The notes under the pieces were generated by a model, which saw only the letters and a program-made list of their open reading frames with translations, had not been told where the DNA came from and searched no databases. DNA of 64,000 bases from an uncultured Ruminococcus sp. GTDB lineage: Bacteria; Bacillota; Clostridia; Oscillospirales; Ruminococcaceae. Location: the NCBI RefSeq assembly GCF_946415235.1, contig NZ_CAMKRR010000006.1, positions 1-64,000 on the forward strand, read 5' to 3'. Made by a program: the position numbers and the translations under genes. Positions 35,088 through 46,784 of the stretch are shown here, piece by piece. Within the stretch, counting starts at the first letter, position 1. The number at the start of each line of letters is the position of its first letter.

Positions 35088-35136
35088 AAAGCCCTTGATG
35101 CGGAATAGTTAATTATTCCGTATCAAGGGCTTTTTA
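35088..35136. terminator. Strong bidirectional terminator between the symporter and htrA
   Basis: AAAGCCCTTGAT-CGGAATA arms pair with TATTCCG-ATCAAGGGCTTT around TTAA, followed by TTTTTATTTA. An A-run on the other side serves the minus strand. Confidence 0.9.
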
Positions 35137-35140
35137 TTTA

Positions 35141-36622
35141 TCAGTTCGCTGTCAGTCTTGAATTGCTTTCAAAACCTTTTTTCTGATTTCCGTAAATGAA
35201 TGTGTCCTCCTGAAGTGTGAGCTTCATTCTTATATCCTGTCCGTTTCGCGCTACAGTTATCGAAATGGTATCCCCTGCCTTGAACTTGTTTTTGATATCA
35301 TTGAGTTCCTGTGCAGTTGATACAGCATTGCCGTCGATGTCGATTATTATATCGCCCACTTTTATTCCTGCAAGCTCGGCTGCACCGCCCTCCTGAAGGG
35401 ACATAACATAAACTCCGACAGGGATATTCCAGTACCTTGACTGAGCTTCAGTAATATCTCTCGTACTTACAATACCATGATTCGGTCTTCCTGTAACGTA
35501 TCTGTAGTTTATGAGGTCGTCAATTATGACCTTTGCTTCCTTTATCGGTATAGCAAAGCATAATCCCTCAACACTTGCAGAGCTGCTGTAGCTTGAAGAC
35601 ATTTTTGCGGAATTGATGCCGATGACTTGTCCGCAGCTGTTTAGAAGAGGTCCGCCGGAATTTCCGTTATTAATGGCAGCATCCGTCTGAATAAGGTTCA
35701 TTTTCTTTTCGTTTATATCAATTTTTCTGTTAAGGGCAGAAACTATTCCGCTTGTTACAGTTCCGAAAAGATCAAATCCAAGCGGATTTCCCACCGCTAT
35801 AACAAGCTCGCCGACTCTGAGATCATCACTGTCACCGAGAACAGCAGGCTTAAGCTTTGTTTCATTGACCTTCAGTACAGCTATATCGGTTTCGGGGTCA
35901 AAGGCGATTATATTGGCTTCATGTTCGGTCTCATCGCTGAAAAGCACCTTTACATCAACAGCTTCGCCTGCATCATAAGTCTCGTCATAGACTACATGAG
36001 CATTCGTAACGATATAACCGTCATCGGTTATAATGAAACCAGTACCTGTTTTCCTCATGATCTCCGTTTGCGGCTCATCGTTCCAGCCCCATATACTGAA
36101 CGTCTGGCGGGGGGTATACTCAAATGACGAAGCAACTCCGACAACAGACGGCATTATTGAATCGACAATATCAGGCAGCGGCTTTGCATCAGATCTTGCA
36201 GCCAGTTCAATAAGGCTCGGCATCTCTTTATCATCTGAAGGCTTTTCGTTTTCGGCAGTATCTACAGGTATATCCCTTGAAACGCTCTTAACGCTGTCCC
36301 CTGAGAACTCCTTAAGTTCGTTCTTTGATGCATTCAAAAATTTATACATCTTTACAACTCCGAAGCTCAAGGCTGCGAAAATAATAACGGTCGCAGCACA
36401 TTTAAGAACAAGACCTGCCTTTCTCTTACCTGCGGAAGTGGTTACATTCTCTGTATTCTCCGAAGCATATGAATATGACCTCGAATCATACCTGTTTTCA
36501 TTTATATCAGGATCATCGGAAGTTTCATTATCAGCGCTGCTATAATTAACTTCATAATCGCTTTTTTCGCTGAATAGCTCATCCGAGCGATAATTATCAT
36601 CACTGTTGTAATTATCCTTCAT
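35141..36622 (-). CDS. htrA: HtrA/DegP-type serine protease with membrane anchor and PDZ domain
   Basis: 493 residues. A long acidic, Ser/Asn-rich cytoplasmic tail (1-70) is followed by one helix (about 72-92), a linker and the trypsin-like domain (about 150-375). Catalytic residues: His in IVTNAHVVYDE, Asp in DPETDIAVLKV and Ser in NNGNSGGPL. The C-terminal PDZ domain (about 385-475) has GAAELAGIKVGDIIIDIDG. It handles misfolded proteins on the outer face of the membrane. GAAAGG lies nine bases before ATG 36622 and abuts the alternative ATG at 36631. An extended -10 (TGCTTATAAT, minus strand) is upstream but lacks a clear -35. Confidence 0.93.
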   Translation of the reverse strand: MKDNYNSDDNYRSDELFSEKSDYEVNYSSADNETSDDPDINENRYDSRSYSYASENTENVTTSAGKRKAGLVLKCAATVIIFAALSFGVVKMYKFLNASKNELKEFSGDSVKSVSRDIPVDTAENEKPSDDKEMPSLIELAARSDAKPLPDIVDSIMPSVVGVASSFEYTPRQTFSIWGWNDEPQTEIMRKTGTGFIITDDGYIVTNAHVVYDETYDAGEAVDVKVLFSDETEHEANIIAFDPETDIAVLKVNETKLKPAVLGDSDDLRVGELVIAVGNPLGFDLFGTVTSGIVSALNRKIDINEKKMNLIQTDAAINNGNSGGPLLNSCGQVIGINSAKMSSSYSSSASVEGLCFAIPIKEAKVIIDDLINYRYVTGRPNHGIVSTRDITEAQSRYWNIPVGVYVMSLQEGGAAELAGIKVGDIIIDIDGNAVSTAQELNDIKNKFKAGDTISITVARNGQDIRMKLTLQEDTFIYGNQKKGFESNSRLTAN

Positions 36623-36763
36623 CCTGTTCATCCTTTCAGATACAATACTCTATAATATATTATAAGCATTTTTGTGATAATTATATGATAAAGCTGGGAA
36701 AAATATATTTTCCTATCCGTTTTTATAATATAAAGTATTCTTAAGAAATGAGCAGATATATTA

Positions 36764-36790
36764 TAAACAAAACCCCGACAAACGTCGGGG
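36764..36790 (-). terminator. Terminator of the large ncRNA
   Basis: Minus strand: CCCCGAC, loop GTTT, GTCGGGG, then TTTTGTTTATA. Confidence 0.88.
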
Positions 36791-36846
36791 CTGTTTGTTA
36801 CTATTTAATTTTTAAAGCGACTTTCATCACTTAGCTAAATTACCCT

Positions 36847-37291
36847 TTGGACTCACCCTTTCGGATCAGATTTTAAATGTGTACCTCTTTTTCAATGTAC
36901 ATCATTCCTTTATATAAAGTAATCAAGCAATTCAAAAATTACTCCATCGGAATCACCTATAAAATTGTATTTGTCCGAAAATGCCGAACATCATGCAAGT
37001 TCATAAAGTAATAACCTATTTTCTCATTGGACTCAACCTTTACTAAAAGATTTTTTCGCAATATATCTAAAGACTTATTGTCGAAATTTCAGATAACTCT
37101 GTATCTAAATTTTTCACATGAAGCCGTTTAGATCAGCAAACGTCAGCTTCATAATTGAATTGTTAAGCCTTTTTGAGCTCTTTTCAATGGAACAAGCCCG
37201 AAGCCTATATTCCCTCTTAATGAAATCCAATTACTCAGCAAGCCCGCCGGCTTCACGCTGCTGTGCGAACTTTCCTTCCATTGGACTCACT
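36847..37291 (-). repeat. Four copies of a GGTGAGTCCAA-type motif inside the large ncRNA
   Basis: On the RNA strand: GGTGAGTCCAAAGGG (36857-36843), GGTGATTCCGATGGAG (36959-36944), GGTTGAGTCCAATGAG (37038-37023) and AGTGAGTCCAATGGAAGG (37291-37274). The consensus is roughly GGTGAGTCCRATGG. The copies are 80 to 250 bases apart and not in tandem, so they look like a recurring structural or docking motif. Confidence 0.7.
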
Positions 37292-37387
37292 CTCCCTTCC
37301 GCGTATATTCATTTACATTGAGGTCTCCCTCAGTCCAAGTAAATGCAGCTCGGATCACTCTCATGAGCTTTCCTTTTCCTTGATTAT

Positions 37388-37416
37388 ATATTACCACACT
37401 TTGTGTGAAAAGTCAA
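37388..37416 (-). promoter_or_regulatory. Promoter of the large ncRNA
   Basis: Minus strand: TTGACT, 17-base spacer, TAATAT; an overlapping TATAAT lies three bases further on. Predicted start near 37381. Confidence 0.65.
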
Positions 37417-37524
37417 TAGAAATAATAGCTCTATCACATATTTTTCATGCAAATCGGCATATATAACAAAGAATCAAGCTATCAACTGTTTAATATCACA
37501 ATGAATTCTTCATGTAACTTCCTC

Positions 37525-37553
37525 TTGATTTTTAAGCGATATTAGTGTATAAT
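37525..37553 (+). promoter_or_regulatory. Promoter of the DUF1292 gene
   Basis: TTGATT, 17-base spacer, TATAAT; transcription should start near 37560. Confidence 0.7.
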
Positions 37554-37594
37554 ATAGCTATAAAAAAAGGCTTTCGCCGGATTGGAGAATGATT

Positions 37595-37897
37595 ATGTCA
37601 GAAATGAATGAGTATACTCCCGACTTATTTGAGCTTATAGATGAGGAAGGAAACAAAAAACAGTTTGAGCTTTTCGATGCTGCCGAGATCGAAGGCGAAC
37701 AGTACTATGCAATGCTTCCCGCTGTTGAGGATGAAGATTTCCTTGATTCAGACTGTGATCTTGTTATACTTAAGTCCATCGAAGAAGACGGAGAAGAGAT
37801 ACTTGCATCTATAGATGACGACGATGAATTTGAAATGGTATCGCGTTTCTTCCTTGAACGTCTTGACGACACCATGGATGACTCTTTTGATGATTGA
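37595..37897 (+). CDS. DUF1292 family protein
   Basis: 100 residues, very acidic. The pattern LFELIDEEGNKKQFELFDAAEIEGEQYYAML is the DUF1292 core found across Firmicutes (the YrzB family). The function is not known. The ATG at 37595 has GGAG seven bases upstream, while the ATG at 37589 almost touches it. The C-terminus is a run of Asp and Glu. It is monocistronic, placed between two RNA genes. In other Firmicutes the family often lies near ruvX and alaS; that context is absent here. Confidence 0.88.
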   Translation: MSEMNEYTPDLFELIDEEGNKKQFELFDAAEIEGEQYYAMLPAVEDEDFLDSDCDLVILKSIEEDGEEILASIDDDDEFEMVSRFFLERLDDTMDDSFDD

Positions 37898-37935
37898 ATT
37901 TTACCAATTTTTTACCATTTTACATAATTTTGCTA

Positions 37936-37964
37936 TTGATTTTTCCGAATGATTGTGCTATAAT
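37936..37964 (+). promoter_or_regulatory. Promoter of the 6S RNA candidate
   Basis: TTGATT, 17-base spacer, TGC-TATAAT (extended -10). Predicted start near 37971. Confidence 0.75.
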
Positions 37965-37970
37965 ATATAT

Positions 37971-38168
37971 AGAAAAGAAAAAGCAAAATTTCTGCCTTGT
38001 GCGAGTAATTATAGTTTTTATAATCCAACACATAATTCAAGGGAATTCGTCTCCGTATGTGGACTGCAGACCTCCCGCCCTGCGGAAGAAGGGAGCGAGA
38101 AGCATAAGGGCGTTTACCCACCTGCTTAGTGCGGGTTTTATGCACTATATGACGGCAAGGCGGATTTT
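37971..38168 (+). ncRNA. ssrS: 6S RNA candidate
   Basis: A stretch of about 200 bases with no gene, its own promoter and a closing stem TCTGCCTTG (37990-37998) / CAAGGCGGA (38155-38163) followed by TTTTTATA. The inside forms a long interrupted rod: GCCCTGCGGAAGAAGGGAGC near the middle and AAGGGCGTTTACCCACCTGC after it. Size, rod shape and the late GGGCGTTTACCCACCT element agree with what I remember of Firmicute 6S RNA, which mimics an open promoter and holds sigma-70 polymerase in stationary phase. The name is from pattern memory and not from a covariance search. Confidence 0.62.
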
Positions 38169-38180
38169 TATACTCAACGA

Positions 38181-38213
38181 AAAACGGTCTCCGATTTCGG
38201 AGACCGTTTTTTT
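38181..38213. terminator. Bidirectional terminator between the 6S candidate and ntpD
   Basis: AAAACGGTCTCCGA / TCGGAGACCGTTTT around TT, with T-runs on both strands. It ends the V-ATPase operon on the minus strand. Confidence 0.9.
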
Positions 38214-38865
38214 ATTGCTGATAATTATGACTTTGCTTTAAAACCATATCCTTTACTTTCATGAGCGAAGTCGTTGTGCTTCTCTCATTCTCTGAGAGCT
38301 TCATGGTTATAAACTTTATGGTCTCCTCATAATCGGGGATCATTATATGTTCAAGTGCGTTTACACGGCGGCGTGTCTTTTCGATCTCGTCAGCCATGAG
38401 CTGGCACGACTTTTCTATTTCCGCAAGCCGTATCATTTTCGGAAAGACCGCACTGAGAGAGCTTACCGCACCGTCAAGGTCTATAGATGTGAACGCCATA
38501 CCGTATGAATAGATATCGTTTGAATCTCCCGAACGATATTTCGTCTTGAATTCGGGGATATAAACGCTCATTACGTTTTTTTCGCTCACCTCAAGCTCTA
38601 CTTCCTGCTTTGGAAGCATAAGGGCTGTTTCAAGCACCTCACGCTGCATGACAGAGCCTGCAACTGCCATATATCGGTTTGCGTCCTTTATGGCAGCTTC
38701 CACCTCTGTACGAAGCTGACGGTTTTCCCTTATAAGGTTCATGAACTGCCTCATAAGTTCATCACGCTTGTCCTTCAGCAGCTTGTGTCCCCTTCTTGCG
38801 GAGACAAGCTTCTTTTTTAGCTTGCTGAGCTCCATTCTGGTCGGATTAACATTCAGTCTTGCCAA
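38212..38865 (-). CDS. ntpD: V-type ATP synthase subunit D
   Basis: 217 residues of two long antiparallel helices with a short middle part, the central shaft of V1. The N-terminus LNVNPTRMELSKLKKKLVSARRGHKLLKDK is the family signature, and RRVNALEHIMIPDYEETIKFI closes the coiled coil. It is the last gene of the operon, ten bases after ntpB, with its stop inside the terminator. Confidence 0.95.
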   Translation of the reverse strand: MARLNVNPTRMELSKLKKKLVSARRGHKLLKDKRDELMRQFMNLIRENRQLRTEVEAAIKDANRYMAVAGSVMQREVLETALMLPKQEVELEVSEKNVMSVYIPEFKTKYRSGDSNDIYSYGMAFTSIDLDGAVSSLSAVFPKMIRLAEIEKSCQLMADEIEKTRRRVNALEHIMIPDYEETIKFITMKLSENERSTTTSLMKVKDMVLKQSHNYQQ

Positions 38866-38875
38866 TCAAACCACC

Positions 38876-40252
38876 TCATTTCTGAGTATCATAATACTTA
38901 ACGAGGTACTCCTCACGTATTCTTCTGAGCTCGCTCCTCGGGAGCATTCTGAGCAGCTCCCAGCCGATAGCAAGCGTATCTTCGATACTTCTGTTGTTCT
39001 CAAAGCCCTGTGAAACATACTTTTTCTCGAATTCATCCGCAAACTTTGCGTATATAAGGTCTGTGGGAGTAAGAGCTGCCTCACCGAGAACGACCATGAG
39101 CTCCTTTGCGTCCTTTCCTCTTGCGTATGCAGAGAAAAGCTGATTCATGGTGTCGGAATGATCTGCTCTTGTCTTGCCCTCGCCTATACCCTTATCCTTA
39201 AGACGGGAAAGCGACGGAAGTACGTCAACAGGCGGGTTTACTCCCTTTCTGTAGAGCTCACGTGAAAGAATTATCTGTCCCTCTGTGATATATCCCGTAA
39301 GGTCAGGGATCGGGTGAGTCTTATCGTCCTCGGGCATCGTAAGGATAGGTATCATGGTGATACTACCCTCTTTGCCGTTCTGACGGCCTGCGCGCTCATA
39401 TATAGTCGCAAGATCGGTATACATATATCCGGGATAGCCTCTTCTTCCCGGAACCTCCTTACGTGCTGCCGAAACTTCACGAAGTGCGTCGGCATAGTTG
39501 GTGATATCCGTAAGGATAACAAGTACGTGCATCCCCTTCTCAAATGCAAGATACTCAGCCGCAGTAAGAGCCATTTTAGGCGTTGCAAGACGCTCGATAG
39601 CCGAATCGTTAGCAAGATTTATAAAAAGTACCGTTCTGTCAAGCGAACCTGTGCTCCTGAAGCTCTGTACAAAGTACTCGGATTCCTCAAAGGTGATACC
39701 CATTGCAGCGAATACAACAGCAAACTGCTCGTCTTTTCCGCGTACCTTTGCCTGACGTGCTATCTGTGCCGCAAGCTGTGCATGGGGCAGACCACTTGCT
39801 GAGAAGATAGGGAGCTTCTGACCTCTTACAAGAGTGTTAAGTCCGTCTATGGCAGAAACACCGGTCTGTATGAACTCCTGAGGATATCTTCTGGCAACGG
39901 GATTCATAGGAAGTCCGTTTACGTCAAGGCGCATTTCGGGGATTATCTCGGGACCATCATCAATAGGTCTGCCGAGGCCGTCGAAAACTCGACCCAGCAT
40001 ATCCTCGGATACTCCGAGCTCCATCTGATGACCCGTGAAAACAACGCTGCTGTCCTGCAAGTTTATACCTGCCGCATTCTCAAAAAGCTGAACAAGGGCA
40101 TTCGTACCGTTTATCTCAAGTACACGGCATCTTCTCTTTTCGCCGTTTTTGAGCCTTATCTCAGCAAGCTCGCCATAGGTTACGTTCTCAACATCCTTTA
40201 CAAGCAGCAGAGGACCTGCCGCTTCTTCGATGGTTCTGTATTCTCTTGGCAT
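38876..40252 (-). CDS. ntpB: V-type ATP synthase subunit B
   Basis: 458 residues, normal for the non-catalytic B subunit. Walker A is replaced by [11 protein letters not shown], as expected for B, while [11 protein letters not shown] and the arginine-bearing [32 protein letters not shown] region are conserved. It alternates with A in the V1 hexamer and contributes the arginine finger to the catalytic site. Its ATG overlaps the stop of ntpA. Confidence 0.97.
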   Translation of the reverse strand: MPREYRTIEEAAGPLLLVKDVENVTYGELAEIRLKNGEKRRCRVLEINGTNALVQLFENAAGINLQDSSVVFTGHQMELGVSEDMLGRVFDGLGRPIDDGPEIIPEMRLDVNGLPMNPVARRYPQEFIQTGVSAIDGLNTLVRGQKLPIFSASGLPHAQLAAQIARQAKVRGKDEQFAVVFAAMGITFEESEYFVQSFRSTGSLDRTVLFINLANDSAIERLATPKMALTAAEYLAFEKGMHVLVILTDITNYADALREVSAARKEVPGRRGYPGYMYTDLATIYERAGRQNGKEGSITMIPILTMPEDDKTHPIPDLTGYITEGQIILSRELYRKGVNPPVDVLPSLSRLKDKGIGEGKTRADHSDTMNQLFSAYARGKDAKELMVVLGEAALTPTDLIYAKFADEFEKKYVSQGFENNRSIEDTLAIGWELLRMLPRSELRRIREEYLVKYYDTQK

Positions 40253-42021
40253 CAGTCTTCCTCCTTGTCAAGCAGCTCATTGAGCTCTGAGGAGATCTCC
40301 ACTGAGAGCTTTTCAAATTCTGCATCTGTATTTTTTTCTTCGATATACTTGAAACGGCCTATTTTTTCTCTGACCGCAAGATTTGCAACAGCTTCTATAT
40401 CCGCGCCTTTTTGTATGCTTTCAAAAGCTTCATCATTGAAATTAAGGATTAGCTTCATCATATAAAGCTGCTTTTTCAGGCTCGTATACGTATCCACCTC
40501 ATGGAAAGCAAGCTGATGCAGGAAGTCCTCACGTATAGAACGTGCTGTTTCCATTTTCAGTCTGTCATTAGGTGAAAGCGCGTCCATACCGACAAGCTTT
40601 ACTATCTCCTTGAGCTCCGATTCGTCATGGAGTATCTCCATAAAACGCGCTCTGCACTTCATCCAGTCCTTGGATACATTGTTATTGTACCAGTTCGCAA
40701 GTGAATCAGCATAGAGAGAATAGCTCGTCAGCCAGTTTATCGCAGGGAAATGTCTCTGATATGCAAGGTTGGAATCAAGTCCCCAGAACACTTTTACGAT
40801 ACGCAGAGTAGCCTGCGAAACAGGCTCGGATATATCACCGCCCGGAGGCGAAACTGCTCCGATAACAGAAAGAGCTCCCTCTCTTCCGTCGGAACCGTTG
40901 GATATAACTCTTCCCGCACGCTCATAGAACTGTGCAAGACGGCTTCCGAGGTATGCAGGATAACCTTCGTCACCGGGCATTTCCTCAAGACGTCCCGACA
41001 TCTCACGGAGAGCCTCAGCCCATCGTGAGGTGGAGTCAGCCATAAGAGCTACGGAATAGCCCATATCACGGTAATACTCCGCAATAGTGATACCTGTATA
41101 TACCGAAGCCTCACGGGCTGCAACAGGCATATCCGATGTATTTGCAATGAGAACTGTACGTTCCATAAGGGATTTTCCCGTATTAGGGTCAATGAGCTCG
41201 GGGAATTCGTTAAGAACGTCCGTCATTTCGTTGCCGCGCTCTCCGCAGCCGATGTATACGATTATGTCTGCCTCTGCCCACTTTGCGAGCTGATGCTGAG
41301 TAACAGTCTTGCCGCTTCCGAAAGGTCCGGGGATAGCCGCAACTCCTCCCTTTGCTATCGGGAAAAGACAGTCTACGACTCTCTGACCTGTTACAAGAGG
41401 CATATCGGGAGAGAGCTTTTTCTGATAGGGTCTTCCGCGGCGTACAGGCCATTTCTGAATAAGTGAAAGCTCCCTGTCACCTTTTGCGGTCTCAATCACA
41501 CAAACGGTATCATCTGCATGGAATTCGCCCTCGGATATGGACTTTACGGTTCCTTCAACTCCGTTCGGCACCATTATCCTGTGAAGAACGATGTCTGTCT
41601 CGGGAACGGTTCCGATGATATCACCGCCAATGACCTTATCTCCTTTTTTCACTGAAGGAGTGAATTTCCAGAGCGGTTCTCTTTTAAGTGACGGAACTTC
41701 AACGCCTCTTTGCAGATTGTTTCCGCAGACCTTTCTGATCTCATCAAGAGGACGCTGTATACCGTCGAAAATGCTTCCGATAAGACCGGGTCCGAGCTCA
41801 ACGCTCATGGGCTCGCCCGTTGATTCAACGTTCTCGCCTGTTCCGAGACCCGAAGTCTCCTCGTATACCTGTATTGAAGCACGGTCACCGTGCATTTCGA
41901 TTATCTCGCCTATAAGACGTTTATCACTAACACGGACAACGTCGAACATATTGGCATCTCTCATGCCTTCGGCAACTACAAGAGGTCCTGATATTTTTAC
42001 GATAGTACCTTTACTGTTCAT
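40252..42021 (-). CDS. ntpA: V-type ATP synthase catalytic subunit A
   Basis: 589 residues, the usual length. The P-loop is [11 protein letters not shown] (about 228-238), with the catalytic Glu in GCGERGNEM and [31 protein letters not shown] downstream. The non-homologous insert of about 90 residues typical of A subunits precedes the P-loop. It hydrolyses or makes ATP in V1. A 21-base gap separates it from the preceding ntpG. Confidence 0.97.
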   Translation of the reverse strand: MNSKGTIVKISGPLVVAEGMRDANMFDVVRVSDKRLIGEIIEMHGDRASIQVYEETSGLGTGENVESTGEPMSVELGPGLIGSIFDGIQRPLDEIRKVCGNNLQRGVEVPSLKREPLWKFTPSVKKGDKVIGGDIIGTVPETDIVLHRIMVPNGVEGTVKSISEGEFHADDTVCVIETAKGDRELSLIQKWPVRRGRPYQKKLSPDMPLVTGQRVVDCLFPIAKGGVAAIPGPFGSGKTVTQHQLAKWAEADIIVYIGCGERGNEMTDVLNEFPELIDPNTGKSLMERTVLIANTSDMPVAAREASVYTGITIAEYYRDMGYSVALMADSTSRWAEALREMSGRLEEMPGDEGYPAYLGSRLAQFYERAGRVISNGSDGREGALSVIGAVSPPGGDISEPVSQATLRIVKVFWGLDSNLAYQRHFPAINWLTSYSLYADSLANWYNNNVSKDWMKCRARFMEILHDESELKEIVKLVGMDALSPNDRLKMETARSIREDFLHQLAFHEVDTYTSLKKQLYMMKLILNFNDEAFESIQKGADIEAVANLAVREKIGRFKYIEEKNTDAEFEKLSVEISSELNELLDKEED

Positions 42022-42042
42022 TTCTGCTTATCCGCCTCTTTC

Positions 42043-42354
42043 TTAATTTAATATATCTGAACCGACAGCCTTTTCAACTGCCTCGTGGAGCGCTCTCATG
42101 CCTTCGCCCGTATTTCCCTCTATTGCAGGGATAAGAACGATGGATGGCAGCTTGCTGCTCCTGTATTTATTTATCGTATCCTTTACAAGTGCCGCAGCAG
42201 GTTCTGTAATGTATATCACAGCAAAATCATTGGCTGCAAGTCTTGATATGAGCTTTGTTATCTTTTCGGGTTCAGTCTCACGGAAAACCGAAAGCCCGAG
42301 AGCTGCAAAGCCCGAAACACTGGCACTGTCACCGATCACAGCAGCTTTATACAT
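42043..42354 (-). CDS. ntpG: V-type ATP synthase subunit F (NtpG)
   Basis: 103 residues. MYKAAVIGDSASVSGFAALGL and FAVIYITEPAAALVKDTI are the subunit F fold, a small Rossmann-like protein that binds the D shaft. It overlaps the C subunit gene by eight bases. In E. hirae nomenclature it is NtpG. Confidence 0.93.
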   Translation of the reverse strand: MYKAAVIGDSASVSGFAALGLSVFRETEPEKITKLISRLAANDFAVIYITEPAAALVKDTINKYRSSKLPSIVLIPAIEGNTGEGMRALHEAVEKAVGSDILN

Positions 42355-43288
42355 ACAGCTTTCTCATCCTTTCCGTGATAGTTTCCTTATCTGCACCGAA
42401 CTCCTTGCATACGGAAAGTATCCTGATATTCTTGATCTCGGCTTCCTTTGCAATATAATATGCAGCAAGAGGATCCGAACCGAACGCCTGCATCCTTGCA
42501 GTTTCGGCAAGCTCCATGATAACGTCATCGCACCACTTTTCATACTTTGCGGCAGAGTCCCTTAGCAATGCTGCCACGCTGCTGTAAGGCGTACCTTCGA
42601 GAAATGTAAAAAGGGATTCCGTTCCGCCAAGTGCAGCTTTGAGGAGCGGCTCCTTTTCGAGGTCGCTGCTTCCGCAGATAGCGTTTTCCATAAACTGTGC
42701 CGACTTGTTCAGTATACTGCATCTGTAGGCAGTCTTTATATCCGCACAGGCTGTAACAAGCTGAGAGTACTTCTGCATAAACTCGCTCCCGAAATCAGCT
42801 GCGCTCTTCTGCATTGCCTGCATAGACGCCTTGTCTATCAGAGAATCCGAAAGCTGGCCGTCAAGGGTATTGGTCACCAGCTCATAGGCTTCCTCGGCAG
42901 CTTTCCGCATATACTCCGGCAAAAGGCTGTAATCCTTTTTGCTTATAGCTTCAGTGAGCACGGAAAGCTCCACATTAGACGGTGAGATATAATAATCTGA
43001 CGGGTCTCTGTTCGATATCACAGCTTTCAGGACAGCTTTCAGATTATGGAAATCGTTCTTATAAAGAAGTATTTCGAGCTCTTTGCAGTCAGGAGCATAT
43101 TCATGGAGCATCTCCCATACAGAGACCAGTGTCTCACCGCTTGAAGAACCGACCTTTGAAGCTATGACAGCCTCCATCTCAGCTCTGCTCTTTGAGTTTA
43201 TAAGCTGGTCGATATCATTTTTCGAGAGAAGAGTGTTCTCCATAGCTCTTACAGCTCCGACAGCATTTGCATACTTTGTTCCGCTCAT
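42347..43288 (-). CDS. ntpC: V-type ATP synthase subunit C
   Basis: 313 residues, mostly helical, of the AC39/C family that links the V1 shaft to the membrane ring. KYANAVGAVRAMENTLLSKNDIDQLI at the N-terminus is typical, and AYYIAKEAEIKNIRILSVCK closes the third repeat. It begins eight bases downstream of the end of the E subunit gene. Confidence 0.92.
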   Translation of the reverse strand: MSGTKYANAVGAVRAMENTLLSKNDIDQLINSKSRAEMEAVIASKVGSSSGETLVSVWEMLHEYAPDCKELEILLYKNDFHNLKAVLKAVISNRDPSDYYISPSNVELSVLTEAISKKDYSLLPEYMRKAAEEAYELVTNTLDGQLSDSLIDKASMQAMQKSAADFGSEFMQKYSQLVTACADIKTAYRCSILNKSAQFMENAICGSSDLEKEPLLKAALGGTESLFTFLEGTPYSSVAALLRDSAAKYEKWCDDVIMELAETARMQAFGSDPLAAYYIAKEAEIKNIRILSVCKEFGADKETITERMRKLYV

Positions 43289-43296
43289 AGTATCAC

Positions 43297-43890
43297 CTAC
43301 CCGAACAGCACTCTTGCAGCCGTGTCACGCACAGCTTCTTTTTCGGATTCTATTATGGAACAGAAGCTGCAATTCTCTGATATCAGTCCGTATGTGAGAA
43401 TAAAGCCGTCCTCGATATCGGCAGCTTCTTTTGATACCGTGATCTCTCCGCCCTTTTTCTTTGCAAGCTCATTCAGCTTGCTTTCATAATCGGCTGGAAG
43501 TCTCGAAAGGTCCTTGCCCCCGAAAGAGATCACTCCCTTATCTGCCCTGATATGGCGTTCTGCAAGTTTGGTCATAAGCTCAAAGTACTCTTTATCCGAA
43601 AGCGACCTGAGCTTGCTCACGGTTTTTTCAACAGCCTGATCTATAAGCTCCACCTTGCAGGCAAGTATTCGGCGCTTCATTGCAGCATCTGCAGAATTGC
43701 AGGAATTTTCAAAGTCCTTTTCCGCCTGAGCAGTGGATCTGTTCATGAAATCTTCGTATGCCTTCTGCGCTTTCTTGTCACCCTCTGCTTTTATTGCGTT
43801 TGCTTTGCTTACAGCTGCTTTTATAAGAGAATCTTCTGTCTGTTTCTGCTGAGCGTCAATGAGGTTAAGGATCTCGTCAAGTCCTGACAT
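43297..43890 (-). CDS. ntpE: V-type ATP synthase subunit E
   Basis: 197 residues. The N-terminal two-thirds is a long Ala/Lys/Glu-rich coiled coil and the C-terminus a mixed domain that caps V1; together they form the peripheral stalk with NtpF. GGAGGTGGAG directly before ATG 43890 rules out the upstream ATG at 43911, which lies ahead of the ribosome site. 13 bases follow the K subunit stop. Confidence 0.88.
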   Translation of the reverse strand: MSGLDEILNLIDAQQKQTEDSLIKAAVSKANAIKAEGDKKAQKAYEDFMNRSTAQAEKDFENSCNSADAAMKRRILACKVELIDQAVEKTVSKLRSLSDKEYFELMTKLAERHIRADKGVISFGGKDLSRLPADYESKLNELAKKKGGEITVSKEAADIEDGFILTYGLISENCSFCSIIESEKEAVRDTAARVLFG

Positions 43891-43903
43891 ATCTCCACCT
43901 CCA

Positions 43904-46343
<2,440 letters not shown>

Positions 46344-46376
46344 TTATTGCATCACTCTCCTTTACAAGGTCGGATC

Positions 46377-46685
46377 TCAGAAATAGCGTTCGATTATCTC
46401 GTCAACAGCCCTGTTCATGTTTTTTTCGGCCTGCTGTCTTATACTGTCAATCTTTTTCTGACATTCAGCTTCGGCGCTTTTACTGTATTCCTCAAGCTTT
46501 TTATCATAATCCGATTTAAGCTTTGATAGCTCCGAATGTGCATCACTCAGCCTTTTCTGTACAGCAAGCTGCGACTTGCCCGAAGCGGAATTAATTATTT
46601 CGTCTCGCTGCCTGCGGGCTTCTGCATTCTTTTTATCAGAAAGAGCTTCGGCTTCAAGGATCTTCTTTACAGCTTCCGATGCCAT
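46377..46685 (-). CDS. ntpF: V-type ATP synthase peripheral stalk subunit (NtpF/G/H type)
   Basis: 102 residues, nearly one continuous coiled coil with Ala, Lys and Glu repeats (AEALSDKKNAEARRQRDEII). It pairs with subunit E as the peripheral stalk. It is the first gene of the operon, with AAGGAGG seven bases before the start. The position is the same as ntpF in E. hirae. Confidence 0.87.
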   Translation of the reverse strand: MASEAVKKILEAEALSDKKNAEARRQRDEIINSASGKSQLAVQKRLSDAHSELSKLKSDYDKKLEEYSKSAEAECQKKIDSIRQQAEKNMNRAVDEIIERYF

Positions 46686-46701
46686 AGATACGCCTCCTTA
46701 A

Positions 46702-46720
46702 AAATGACCATCGGTCATTT
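46702..46720. promoter_or_regulatory. Perfect palindrome at the start of the V-ATPase transcript
   Basis: AAATGACC-ATC-GGTCATTT, eight-base arms, starting three bases after the predicted transcription start. The position and symmetry suggest an operator for a dimeric repressor; a leader hairpin is the alternative. Confidence 0.6.
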
Positions 46721-46729
46721 GATGATCTA

Positions 46730-46758
46730 ATTATAGCATTTCCTCTTCAAATAGTCAA
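46730..46758 (-). promoter_or_regulatory. Promoter of the V-ATPase operon
   Basis: Minus strand: TTGACT, 17-base spacer, TGC-TATAAT. Confidence 0.78.
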
Positions 46759-46784
46759 TAGCTATATAGTTAATAAAGCCTAAC

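Larger units (their letters stand above)
36764..37381 (-). ncRNA. Large structured non-coding RNA, about 615 nt (ROOL/OLE-like candidate)
   Basis: No reading frame here looks real, yet the stretch is bounded by a promoter (37388-37416) and a strong terminator (36764-36790), both on the minus strand. In the RNA sense I find many stems: CATTTAC / GTAAATG at 37310-37345 enclosing TGAGG-GAGA-CCTCA, a GNRA-type hairpin; AAATTTAGATA / TATCTGAAATTT near 37084-37115; and GAAGC-CGTTT / AAACG-GCTTC near 37120-37150. The motif GGTGAGTCCAAAGG recurs with variants four times. Length, isolation, ornate folding and host group fit the ROOL class of large RNAs best; OLE and GOLLD are alternatives. The RNA call is firm, the class name tentative. 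Confidence 0.68.

Noticed and set aside
37118-37466. Short open frames of 67 codons in the large intergenic region
   Set aside because: They lack ribosome sites, have no protein-like composition, overlap each other and lie antisense to the structured RNA.
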